Below are positions 19,932 through 32,099 of a DNA stretch of 64,000 nucleotides, in pieces. The stretch comes from Notamacropus eugenii (taxonomy: Eukaryota; Chordata; Mammalia; Diprotodontia; Macropodidae). The translations under genes and the position numbers were made by a program. Location of the stretch: the NCBI RefSeq assembly GCF_028372415.1, contig NW_027325145.1:393501-457500 (forward strand), in the 5' to 3' direction. Numbering within the stretch: the first letter of the stretch is position 1; each line of letters begins with the position of its first letter. The notes under the pieces were generated by a model, which saw nothing but the letters and a program-made list of their open reading frames with translations, was not told where the DNA came from and searched no databases.

Positions 19932-20099
19932 TCCATCCTGCTATGCTTTTTTTCTCTTCTTTCTCCTGCCACCTTGTAAAGAAAAGGGTAGTAAATGATC
20001 TGCTTCTCTCCATTACCACTTTTTCCTCTTATCTATACTCTGATCATCTTATCTTCCTGCCTCTGTTTCTTTTTTAACCCCTCTTAGTAATTAGCAAAT

Positions 20100-20225
20100 G
20101 TTGTTTTGCTTATTATTATATCATATTATATTGTTATGATTATATTAATATTACATATATTAATATTGTATATTACATAATTATAATTATATATAATGAT
20201 TATATTATATTACAACTAATATTTC
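20100..20225. repeat. AT-rich low-complexity tract
   Basis: Nearly pure A/T with TATTA and ATATTA units. No gene is seen in 19932-20690 apart from this tract. Confidence 0.8.
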
Positions 20226-20689
20226 CTTCTGATTTTATCCTCTCACTTTTCCCTGTATCACTGTGATGTTTTAGTAACCTAAATTTTGAGTGATTGTGTG
20301 TTTGTTCAGCCCTCCTTTGTTCGATTCAGAAGAAAGCGAGGTCTATGCTATCCCCACTGGGCTGGCTCTGACAGGCTGGTACATACTCTTAGGTCATAGT
20401 TAACAAAAGAAGATTTATTCATCTAAAGTACAAGAAAGGTATTTAAAAAAAGAATACAAATTGAAGGAGGGCATTTCAGGTTCATTGAATGCCTGCGGAG
20501 TACTGTGACTGCTTTATACCTCAGGCAACCAGGGAGTGACATCACTACCTGAACTAGTCCCTAGAATAAGCAAAATCTTGAGGACAGCTGTTTTAATTGG
20601 CTTGGGGACAGGATTAAGCTATTGATTCTGCCACACCCTATTTAGCCTTATAGTGATAAGGGGAATTCTGCTTTATTCCGTCTCTTTTT

Positions 20690-22265
20690 TCCTTTTGTTC
20701 TCTGTTATATACTTGTAATTCTTTTCTCCCTCCCTCCCCATCCTGCACTAGAAAAGGCCACCATTAAACCATACTTTACAAATTTCTGTTTAACTGTTCT
20801 TTCTCTGGAGGTGGATAGCTTCTTCCTTCTTAGATCCCTTGTAGTTGATTTCAGCATTTATAATAATCAAAATAATGTAGTCATTCATGGTTGTTTCTTT
20901 GAATCACATTTCAGTAACTGTATACAAGAATCTGTTGATTTTCATCGCATTCTTCATTATTTCATTCAACTCTTTCCACTGTTTTTTTTAAAGATCAGCC
21001 ATTGAAAGTGATGACTTCTTTATAGCACAGGATTATTCCACTATAATCATATAGCACAATTTGTTCAGTGATGACCAAATTAAAATATTTATAGCATCTC
21101 TTTTTGTGATTGCAAAGAACTGGAGAGGATGGACATATCCTCACTCTCCAGGTTTTTTTTTCTACCATAAGAAGAGATGCTATAAATATTTTAATGATTT
21201 AATTTTTATTTTCCCCCAACTACTTGTAAAAACAGTTTTTAGCATTAACTTTTTTTAAACTTTGAATTCAAATTGTCTCCCTCTCTACCACCCTTCACCC
21301 CCCTTGTTGAATAGGCAAGGAATTTGATATAGAAATTTGATATATACATGTGCAGTCACGCAAAACATATTTCCGTGTTAGTCATATTGTATAGGAAAAC
21401 GGAAAAACAAATAAGTTAAACAGAAAGTGTGTTTTAATCTGTATTCAGCCTCTGTAAGTTCTTTCTCTGGAGACAGCATTTTTTCATCATAAGACCTTCA
21501 GAATTTTCTTGGATCATTGTATTGCTGAGAATAGCTAAGTTATTCACAGCAGATCACCATACAATATTGCTAATACTATGTATAATGTTGTACTGGTTCT
21601 GCTCATTCCACTTTCCATCAGTTCGTATAAGTCTTTCCAGGTTTTTCTGAGTGTCTTGCTTGTCATTTCTTATAGCCCAATAGTTTTCCATCACAATCAT
21701 GTACTGTATGTTCAGTCAGTCCAGTCCCCAGTTGATGGACATCCCCTCCATTTCCAATTCTTTGCCACCGTTAAAAAAAAAAAAAACTCCTATAAATGTA
21801 TTTGTGCATAGAGATCCTTTTCCATTTCCCCCCCGTCTTTGGGACACAGACCTAGTAGTGTCAAAGGGTTTTATAGGTCTTTGGATGTAGTTCCAAATTG
21901 CTCTACAGAATGGTTGAATCAGTATATAATCTTATCAACATTGCATTCATGTCTTGATTTTTCGACATCCCCTCCAAGAGTTTTCATTTTCCTTTTCTAT
22001 CATATTACCATATTCAATTGTTGTAATTTGCATTTTTAATAAATAGTAATTTAATGATTTTTATATGATTATAGGTAGCTTTGCTTATTTAATCTGAAAA
22101 CTGCCTTTTCATATCTTTTCATCATTTATCAATTGAGGAATAGCTCTTATTTTTATAAACTTGACTCCTTATGTATGAGAAATGAGGTCTTTATCAGAGA
22201 ACACTTGCTGTAAAGTTGTTTTCACAGTAATAATTACTGACAATATTTAATATCATTTTTGGACT
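20690..22265 (-). repeat. L1 3' ends, two adjacent minus-strand copies
   Basis: The reverse complement of the L1 3' text appears twice. One copy is at about 20800-21240 (ctctggaggtggatagc ... tatagcacaggattattcc). The second is at 21250-22265, starting with the 3'-UTR block 'tttgaattcaaattgtctcc' and including 'gttgatggacatcccctcc' and 'tttccaattctttgccacc'. The second copy is cut at about 22265 by the LTR-like repeat and resumes after it. Confidence 0.8.
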
Positions 22266-22269
22266 TTAA

Positions 22270-22795
22270 TAAGGGCCAGAGCTTGAATTAAGAAATGCCT
22301 GGATCCAACAGTCTCATTGTTCTCTGAAGTAAACCCAGAGAATGAATACCTCTTCCTACATCAACAAGGCCAGATGGGGTTGACTTAGCATTCCTTCTGA
22401 GACCCTGAAACTGAAACACTATTGTGAATAGTGGGACTTTTTTTTTTATTATTATTATTTTGTGGGCATGTTCTATGTTATGACGTATTAGTGATAAAGA
22501 AAACGCAGATATTCTGAGTTGTAATTTCAATCAACACCTTCTTCACTCTCTTATCTTCTTGTATTTACCACCTAACCAATTAACAAATTTCTTTCTCGTG
22601 GCATAGTTAATCACTCATGGGAGGAGGACACAGACAACCTTGGACTGTCTGAAACAGATTTAAGCCTGGTCATTCTTGTGTTAGGCAGTCAGAAGTTCTT
22701 CTGACTCCATGATCATGTAACTGCTAGCTTTAAGGGAATAAACAATATGCACTTAGTCTTTTTGCCTTTTTTAACCAAACTTCTAGGTCGACATT
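22270..22795 (+). repeat. Solo-LTR-like repeat, copy 2 of 2, nested in L1
   Basis: Shares the blocks listed for 18200-18955, including 'tgaatagtgggac', 'gagttgtaatttcaatc' and the end 'aaccaaacttctaggtcgac'. It interrupts the L1 relic on both sides, so it is the younger insertion. AATAAA sits at about 22737. Confidence 0.6.
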
Positions 22796-22799
22796 ACCA

Positions 22800-24995
22800 A
22801 TTATGTATTTTTCTCCATTTTAATTTACCTTATTTGCCTTTGTTTATTCAACTGTCTCTCCTTTCACCTTTTTTCTATATTCAAAAGTGTTTTACGTCTG
22901 AGTTTTACATTCCCCCAATTCACCCTCTGTTCTATCAGTCCTCATTCCTTACCCCCTTCCCCTCCTACTTCCCTGAAGGGTAAGATAGATTTCTACAACC
23001 AGCTGAATGTGTCTGTTATTCCCTCTTAAACCAATTCTAATAAGAGTAAGGTTCACATGCTCCTCTCTTCTCTTCTCCCATTTCCTCCTCCACTGTAAAA
23101 TCTCATTCTGGTCCCTTTTACTGTCAGATGGCTTACCCTGTTCTACCTTTCCCTTTCCTCTTCTGTCAGGGAAGTCTTCTTTCTCACCCCTTAATTTTAT
23201 TTTAATGATAATCAGCCCATCACATTCAACTCACACCTGTGCCCCCCCATCCACATTACTTCTAACTAGTAAGAAAGTTTTTAGGAGTTGCAAGTAATCA
23301 GTTTTCCTTGTAGGAATGTAAAGAGTTTATTGAATCCCTTATAATTTATCCTTCCTTTTTCTTTTTTCATTCTTTTCTTTTTCCATTTTCTTTTCATGTT
23401 TCTTTTGAGGCCCATATTTGAAAGTCAGATTTTCTCTTCAGCTCTGGTCTTTTCATCAAGAATGCTGGAAAGTCCTCTATCTCATTGAATGTCCATTTTC
23501 TCCCTGAAGGAATATACCCCAGTTTTGCTGGCTAGTAACTCCATCCTTTAATGCAGACACTGCTAAATCTTGTGTTGTTCTGATTGTGGCCCCAAGATAT
23601 TTGAGTTGCTTTTTTTTTCTGGGTGCTTTCAGTATTTCCCCCTTGACTTGGGAACTCTGGGATTTGACTATAATATTCCTAGGAGTGTTCCTTTGGAGTT
23701 CTCTATCTAGAATCCCAGGGCAGTTTTCCTTAATAATTTCTTGAAAAATGGTGTTTAAGCTCTTTTTTTCTGATCATGGCTTTCAGGTGGTACAATAACT
23801 CTTTAATTATCTCTTCTGAGTCTATTTTCCAGGTCACTTGTTTTTTTCAATGATATATTTCACATCGTCTTCTATTCTTTCCTCGTTTTGATTTTGTTTT
23901 ATTGTTTTTGATTTGTCATAAAGCTGTTAGCTTTCACTTGCCCAGTTTTTAAAGCATTACTTTCTTCAGTGAGCTTCTGTATCTCCTTTTCCATTTGTCC
24001 AATTTTGCTTCTTAAGGCATTCTTCTTGTCAGTGGCTTTTTAGACCTCTTTGACTGTTTGAACTGCTGTGGTTTTGTTTTGTTTTTTTAATGTGTTATTT
24101 TCTTCAGTATTTTGACTTCTTTTCCATGTTTTCTTGTGTCCATCTTTCTTTCATTTTACTACATTTCTCTTTCCAGTTTTTCCTCTACCTTTTTTCCTTG
24201 ATTTGTAAAATCCTTTCTGAGCTTCTCCATGGCCTGAGACCTATTTTTTTTTTTTTTTGGAGGCCTTGAATATAGCTGTTTTCAATCTGTTGTCTTCTGA
24301 GTATCTCTTTTAATCTTCCCTGTCACCACAGTCACTTTCTACAGAGAGGATCTTTTTCTCCTGTTTGCTCATTTCCCAACCTATTTCATGACCATTAAAT
24401 GCATGTGAAAATGAGGGTGGAGGACTCACTGTCCCAGACTTCAGTGGCTTTGTGCAGCTCTTTTCAGAAACACTTCTAAGGACCTGTAAGTTTTCAGTTT
24501 TTCCAAGTTAGTATGATCTAGGGAAGGATATTTACTCCTATTCTGGCCTGTGCTCTGGTCAGTCAGTGGCCACAAACACTCTTTTCTGACTTGAAACTGT
24601 GAGGAGCATGTGGCCACAAGCTCTGCTTTGCCAGTGCCCCTCCTTGCCCTGGGACTGCCACCCAGCACTGTGACTGGATTTCAGTGTGGAAAAAACAACC
24701 GGGTCCTGCCTCAGTGACAACAGAGACCCCTGTAATCTTTTGATCAGTTGTCCACCCCTCTTACCATCTGTGGGCTAAGAGGTCCAGAAACCATATTTGC
24801 ACTGCTTGCACTGCAACTGAGCTTCACCCTCACCCCTGTTTTCTGGTGACCTTCTAAGTTGTCTTGTGCTGCAAAAGTTTTTTATTCCACCCTTTTGTAG
24901 GTTCTGCCATTAGGGCCTTATTTAGAGGTGTTTGAAAGGTGTTGGAAGGGGGAGAGCTCAGGTGAGTCCCTGTCTTTTCTCCATCACCTTGGCTC
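22800..24995 (-). repeat. L1-derived 5' half (5' UTR, ORF1, CT-rich spacer), HAL1-like
   Basis: Read on the minus strand it begins at about 24990 ('agccaaggtgatggagaaaa', a typical marsupial L1 5' end), passes a 5' UTR to about 24300, then an ORF1-like region (about 24230-23400, many stops), then a GA-rich spacer (CT-rich on plus). The spacer is followed, past the LTR insertion, by the ORF2 C-terminal/3' UTR part (22265-21250). Most of ORF2 is absent, the same architecture as at 44280-45300 and 52820-55410. Confidence 0.6.
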
Positions 24996-24999
24996 TATA

Positions 25000-27900
25000 A
25001 ACATTTTAGAAAATGTGGATTCTTTTTCTCTAATCACCTTGAGAAAGAGACTTACTAGTGGAATTGCTGGATGACAGGATTTATACATTTTAATAACTTT
25101 TTGGGCATAATTCCAGACTGTTCTCCAAAATGACTGGATCACTTTAAAGTTCCACCAATTAGTGTATCAGTGTCCCAATTTTTCTCCCATTGCCTCCAAC
25201 ATTTGTCACTGTCCCCTTCTATCATTTTAACAGATCTGGTAGGTGTAAAATATTATCTTAAGGTTGTTTTCATTTGCATTTCTATGACCAATGCTGATTT
25301 TGAGCATTTTTTAGTATGACTATATATAATTTTGATTTCTTCATTAAAAAACCACCTGTTCATTTCCTCTGACCACTTATCAGATGAGGCACAAATCCTA
25401 TTCTTATAAATTTGATAAAGTTCTCTTTATTTGAGATATGAAATCTTTATCTGAGAAACTTTCTACAAAATTTCCCACCCAGTTTTCTGCTTTCCATCTA
25501 AAACTTTTTAAAATTTTATCTCCAAATACATTTAAAAACAATTTTTGACATTTAAAATAAATGTTTGAGTTCTAAACTCTATTCCTCCCTCCCTCCTCTG
25601 CCTTCTACCTGACACGGTAAGTAATTTGATATGGGTTATGCATTTGCAATGATGTAAAGCATTTCCATGGTCGTAATTTTGTGCAAGAAGACTTGACATA
25701 AGAAAAAAAAAGAGGAAAGAAACAAAGAAGGAGGAAAAAATAGAGATAAAGAAAAAAGAATGAAGTGAAAATTAGTATTCTTCAATCTATATTCAGTTCT
25801 TTCTCTGGAGCTGGATAGTACTTTTTATCATTTATTCTTTGGGATTATCAGGGATCATTGTATTGCTGAAAATAACTAAGATATTCTGCATCATTCTGCA
25901 GTCTGCATCAGTTCATGTAAGTCTTTCATATAAATCATTCTGCTTGTCATTTCTTAGAGCACAATAATATTCCGTTATGACCGTATACCTCAACTCATTC
26001 AGCTATTCCTAGCTGATGGACAGCCCTTTAATTTCCAATTCTTTGCCATCACAAAAAGGATTTCTAGAAATTTTTTTTTTTTTGTACAAATTGGTTGTTT
26101 TTATCTTATCTTTAGTAATGCTCTGTATATGTTGTTTCATCCTAAATTCTTCCCTTACCCATGGATCTGGGAGGTAAATTATTCCTAAATGGCATATGGT
26201 TTCACTCACTATTTGCAAATCATCACATACACATTTTGTCCATGTCCTGCTATATGGTGTAAGATACTGTACCTACTGTACCTACTTTCAGCTTTACTAT
26301 TTCCATGTTTTCCCAGAAGCTTTTGTCAAATAATGAGTGCTTATTCCCAAACCTTATATCTTTGGGTTTTCTTTTTCTGCTTTTGCTCTTTGTGGTTTAG
26401 GTATCAGCACCACATTTTTGTCATAGAAATAATTTGGTAGGACTCTGTCTATTTTTCCCCAAATAGTTTATATAGCACAATCCATATCTTAATATTAATT
26501 CTTCTTTAAATGTTAGGCAGATTTCACTTGTGAATCCATCTGGCCTTGGGGACTTTCTCCTACAGAGTTCATTGATGGCTTGTTCAATTTCTTTTTCTAA
26601 GAATAGATTATTTAAGCATGGTATTTCTTCTGCTCTTAACCTGGGCAGTCCATTTCCCCCGGGACTGTCAGATTTATTAACATTTAATTAGACAAAATGA
26701 CTCCTAATAAGTGTTTCAATTTTTTTCTTAATTGGTAGTGAAGTTATCCTTTTCATTTTTGATGCTGATATTTTTGTTCTCTTCTTTCCCTTTTTTTTTT
26801 TTAAAAAAATCAAATTAACCAATGGTTTACCTACTTTGTAGATTTTTCTACAAAGCTAGCTTCCAGTTCTATTTATTAGTTCAATGGTTTTCTTACTTTC
26901 AGTTTCATTAATTTCTCCTTTTATTTTCATGATTTCCAATTTTTCATTCAACTGGAGATTTTTAATTTGTTTTCTTTCTAGTCTTTTTAGTTGCAATGAC
27001 CTTCATCTGTATTTTTTCCTCAATTTTGTCAGTATAAGCATTTAGAGTAATACATTTTCCTTCCCTTAAGTTCTGCTTTGGTTGCACCCCATAAATTTGG
27101 TTATGTTGTCTCGTTGTTGTCATTCCCTCCGAAGAAATTATTGTTTCTATGATTTTTCTTTGACAAACTCATTCTTTAATATTAGACTATTTGGTTTCAA
27201 CTTAATTTTTAACCTATCTTTTTACTCCCTTTTATTGATTGTAATATTTATGGCATTATGATCTGAAAAGGATGCATTTAGCGTTTCTGCATTTGGTTTT
27301 GCCATGATATGTGGTCAATTTTGTGTACGTATCATGAACTGCTGAGAAAAAGTATATTCCTTTATATTTCCATTCAGTTTTCTCTAGAAGTCTGTTGCAC
27401 CTAACATTTTAAACTTTGTATTCAACTCCTTAACTTCTTTCTTGTTTATTTTTTGTTTAGATTTATCTAGCCATGAGAGGGGACAGTTGAGGTTCCCCAC
27501 TAGTATAATTTTATCATTTCCTACTGTAACTTATATATCTTTTCCTTCAAAAATTTAGATGCTATGCCATTTGTTCTATGTATGTTTGTACTGACATTTT
27601 CCAGCTTCTTGAAATAATGAATTCTTATCCCCAAAGCTTACATCTTTACATGTATCAAACACAAGGGTACTATAATGATTTACTATTGTGTATTGAATGA
27701 CTACTCTGTTCCAGTGATCTACCTTTCTGTTTCTTAGTAATACCAGATAGTTTTAATCATTATTTCTTCCTCTACGCTTCTATTCTTTCAGTTCATTTTA
27801 TATTCTTGACCTTTTCTTCATCCAAATAAATTTTATTTTTTTTCTGGCTTAAAATAAGTTTTTTTTTCAACTTAAGTGAGATGACATTGGATAAGTATAT

Positions 27901-28489
27901 CAAAGCAGAATTGTAATTTTTGATGTATTGACTCTGACCACCAATGAACAATGAACGTTTCTCCAATTATTTAAATCTGACTTTCTTTGTACAAAAGAGT
28001 ATTTTTATAATTATGCCCCTCCTTGGTTTGTCTTGCGAGATATTTTAAACTGTCAGTATTTTAAATGGGATATCACTTACTATGACCTTGCAGGGTTTTG
28101 TTGACAATATATAGAAATGTTGGTGGCTTATATATGTTTATTTTATGTACTGCTACTTTTGCTAAAACGATTACTTGTTTCAAATAACTTTTTGGTTGAA
28201 ACTCTAGCATTTTCCAATTGTAATCATATTATCTGAAAAAAGACATAGTTTAATATTCCCATTACCCATTCTGCTTTCTTCAATTTCTTTTTCTTCTCAT
28301 GGTCTTGCTAGCATTTCTAATAAAATATTGAATAATAACAGTGAAAATAACCACCTTTTTTCACCTCTGATCTTATTGGGGAGGCGGTTAGTGTGTCCCC
28401 ATTCCAAATAAAGACTGCTGCTGATTTTAAGCAAATGCTTCTTATCATTTTAAGAAAAAATCCATTTATATTTGTGTTTTCAAGTTGTT
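25000..28489 (-). repeat. L1 ORF2 and 3' end pieces (minus strand)
   Basis: At 25000-25540 is ORF2 3' sequence ('gtggaattgctggatgacag', 'tggtaggtgtaaaatattat'). At 25540-26080 is a second L1 3' UTR and end. From 26090 to 28489 is ORF2 with 'ggtatcagcaccacattttt', the RT-region text repeated at 29369. All frames are broken by stops. Confidence 0.75.
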
Positions 28490-29064
28490 GTGCTGTTGTT
28501 GTGTCGTGTTTGTCCTTCGTTTCTGAAGAAGACCATGCCATCAGAGAAATGACGACATGATGTGCACTTGACTTTGTTTTGAGTGAGGGCAGGCTGTACA
28601 AGGTCACTAGCCTCACTTGTCCTCAGAAACCATTTAAATCCAGTGACCAGATATTCACCAAGATGACAGCAGATGGCCCAGGATGTAGTGAGAGACCTTG
28701 GCCGCTTTAGGCCAAGGTCTATTCAGGTACTCACTTAGAGTGAGGTAATGCCCATTCAGTGCATAGGCCTGTTTAATAAATAGTCAGGGGATGGCCCCTT
28801 TAATGAGGCAAAGAAAAATAACTACATCAGCTTGGGAGGGAAACAGCCACAGTTACTATTGACAGTCACTCTTAAGCCAGGAGGGTCCAGAAAACAGCCC
28901 TTAAGTGGAGCTTAGTCTGGGGCCTAGTGTTGTCCAATCTATGAGCTTCAGAGTGCAATGGATTTGATGTTTGGGGAAGGGAAAGGAAAGGAAAAAAGGA
29001 AAGAAGAAGAAAAGAAAGGCAAAAAGGAAGAAATCTAGCCAGTAAACCTCAAGTTGACTGGGCA
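28490..29064 (+). repeat. Marsupial interspersed repeat, copy 2 of 2, nested in L1
   Basis: Aligns with 17455-18000 throughout, ending in a GGAAAGGAAA-type purine tail and 'aagttgactgggcatc'. L1 sequence is present before and after it, so it inserted into an existing L1. Confidence 0.75.
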
Positions 29065-31480
29065 TCACTATTTTTAATGGAATGAACTTTGTATTTTTTC
29101 AAAAATTCTTCAGCATATATTGATATAATCTTATGATTTTTGTATTAGTTTTAATATTGACACAATCAGTTATGTTAAAAGTTTCCCTTATGTTAAACCA
29201 TCCTGAATTCTTGGTATAAATCCCACTTTGTGACTATATGTAAACTTTGTGAGACATTGTTGAAGTCTTCCAGTTAGTATTTTATTTAATTTTATTTAAT
29301 TTGCATCCACATTAGATAATGAAATTGGCCTATAATTTTCCTTCTCTATTTTTGGCCTTCCTGATTTAGGTATCAGCACCACATTTGTTTCATAAAAGCA
29401 GTTGGGTAGGACTCCCTTTTTTTCCCTCTTATTCCAAATTATTTGATATTGGAAGTAGTTGATATTCAAATGTTTCTTAAAATCTACTTGTAAATTAATC
29501 TGGCATGGCTGGTTTTTCTTTCCCTTTGGAAGTTCATTTATGATCTGCTCAATTCCTTTTTCTCAAACAGGCTTATTTAGACAATCTATTTCCTATTCTG
29601 TTAATCAAGGCAGTTAATATTTTTGCAGGTTTTCTTCTACTTTGCTTGAATTGTTAAATTTATTGGCACGTAATCGGGCAAAAATGACTCCATATAATTC
29701 CTTTGATTTCTTCTCCATTTTGGTGCATTCACCCTTTTAATTTTTTATGCTAATGATTTGGATTTTCTTCTCTCTTCAAAAATCATATGAACCAATGATT
29801 TATCTGATTTTAGTATTTTTTTCATAAAACCAACTATTTGGGTTTTTACTTCTTAATTTGACTTATTAAATCAATGGTTTTTCAGATTCAGTTTTGGTAA
29901 TCTCACTTTCAATTTTAAGGATTTCCAATTTGGTATTCAATTGCTGATTTTTAATTTGTTCTTTTTGTTTTTTATCCTTGTAGTATTTTTCATTGCATAC
30001 CCAATTCACTGGTCTGTGCTTTCTCTATTTTACTGGTATCACTATTCAGAGAATACATTTTCCTCTCACTACTGCTTTTTCTGAATCCCAAAGGTATATT
30101 GTCTTATTGTCACTCTCTTTACTGAAATTATTGATTATTTTTGTGATTTGTTCTTTAATCCACTCATTCTTTAAGATTTGGTTGTTTAGTTTCCCACTAA
30201 TCTTTAATTTCCATTTCCATGGATCCTTATTAAATATGATTTTTATTGTACTATGCCACAAAAAGATTGCATTTAATATTTCTGCTCTTTTGTATGTAAC
30301 TATAAAGTTTTTGTGCCCTAATAAATAGTTCATCATTGTAAACCTACTATATGCCACTGAGGAAAAGGTGTACTCCTTTATAGTTCCATTCAATTCTTTT
30401 AAGATATCTATCACAGCTAGCTTACGTAAGATTCTATTTATCTCCTTGACATCTTTCTTTTGTTAGATTTATCTAGTACTGAGAAGGGAAGATTGAGGTT
30501 CCCCACTATTACAGTTTTGCTATCTCTTTCTCTCTGTAAGTCATTCAGCTTTTCCTTTAAAAATCTGAATGCTATAGCATTAGGTACATATAGATTAGGT
30601 ATTGACATTACTTCATTTATCCTATGGGACCTTTTATCATAATGCAGTTTCCCTGTAACTACATCTGATATGATTGCTACCCCTATTTTTATTGCATCAC
30701 CTGAAGCCCTGTATTTTTATTCTGTGTGAATCTCTCATTTTTAAATGAGTTTTTTGCAAGTAACATATTGTTGAGTCTGACTTTTGATACGTCAACATTC
30801 AAAGTTATAATTGTTAGTTGTGTATTTCCCTCCCTCCTATTTTTCTTCAATTTATCTTTCTCTCCTTCTCTTTTACCTTATCCCTCCTCAAATTTACTTC
30901 TGCCTCCCTAATTAGCACACTTTCTAAGAGTCCCTACCTGATATCCCCTACCTGATATTTCAAGTTAAGAAGACTTTTGTACATATCTAGATGTTATTCC
31001 TTCCTTAACCCACTTCTACTGAGAATAAGGTTCTAGCACTGCCAGTCTTCTATGCTGTACTCTACTCCACTGCAACAATCCTTCCATTTGTGCCTTCTTT
31101 GTTAATTTCATTTTTTTTTAACATCATCTGATAATACTCAAGTCATCACCAAGCCCTCTCTCTAGGTATGCTCTTTCACACTGCTGGAATAATGATAATC
31201 CTAAGAGTTACTGAAAATGTTTTCCCACATAAGAAGCAAACAGTCTGACATTATAATCCTTATAATTGGTCTCTAATATTTTCTTTCTTATGCTTCTCGT
31301 GAATCCCATAGGTTAAATTTTCCATTTAGGTTTTTTTTCATCAAAATACCTGAAAGTCCTTTAATTCGTTAAACATCTCCCCCCCCCCTTTTTTTTCATT
31401 TTCTCTCATGCACGTTCTCTTTCCTTTAGGAATGTTCAGAACTCTGGTATTTTGTTAGAATTTTTAGTACTTTTACTTTA
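29065..31480 (-). repeat. L1 ORF2 region (minus strand)
   Basis: Continuation of L1 ORF2 after the nested repeat, including a partly open frame (30414 to 30046) that reads NNQILKNEWIKEQITKII, the ORF2 region between endonuclease and reverse transcriptase. The text 'ggtatcagcaccacatttg' at 29369 duplicates 26397, so at least two L1 copies are stacked. Confidence 0.75.
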
Positions 31481-31484
31481 GAAG

Positions 31485-31770
31485 TGGGATTCTCAGCACA
31501 CTGGGACTGGAGTCAGGAAGACCTGAATTTAAATATGGCTTCAGACAGTATACTAGCTACATGATCTTGAGTAAGTCACTTCGTCATTGTCTGCCTCTGT
31601 TTACTCTTCTGCAAAATGGTGGTCATAAAAATACCTACCTTTTTGTGATGTTCAAATGAGATAGCAGTTGTAATAATATTTGCAAAAAAGTGCTTTGCTC
31701 ATGTCCACAGCATAGTAGGTACTATGTAAATGCTTTTTATCTCTATCCTTCCTTCCTCTGTAGGCTAATT
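31485..31770 (+). repeat. MIR/CORE-type SINE
   Basis: Contains 'gactggagtcaggaagacct', 'gaatttaaatatggcttcag', 'atcttgagtaagtcact' and 'tgcctctgtttactcttctg', then 'tagtaggtactatgtaaatg'. Confidence 0.8.
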
Positions 31771-32099
31771 TCACACTCTTCTGTCCTTTAACGGTCCGAC
31801 TCTCTCCCTCTATACATATACACCCACATCTTGTGTGATCCTGATTGGTTCCTTTCTTTCTGGATGCTTGTAATATATTTTCTTTCTCTTGGTTTGGACT
31901 AGGTTGTCGTGGTCTCAGGAGCTATGTTTCCTTTGATCAGATGAGTAGTGCTGAGGATGCAGAGGCAAAAGACATTCCCTGCCATTCTGGACTTTACAAT
32001 CTAATGGGGTAAACAGCATATAAAGGAATATATAGAAAGGATGTCATCATGAAATTGCTGTACAATGCTGATGAACTTCTCTGGTCAACTAAATTTTGA

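Noticed and set aside
30046-30414. 122-aa minus-strand open frame
   Set aside because: It is an L1 ORF2 fragment, reported as part of the repeat.
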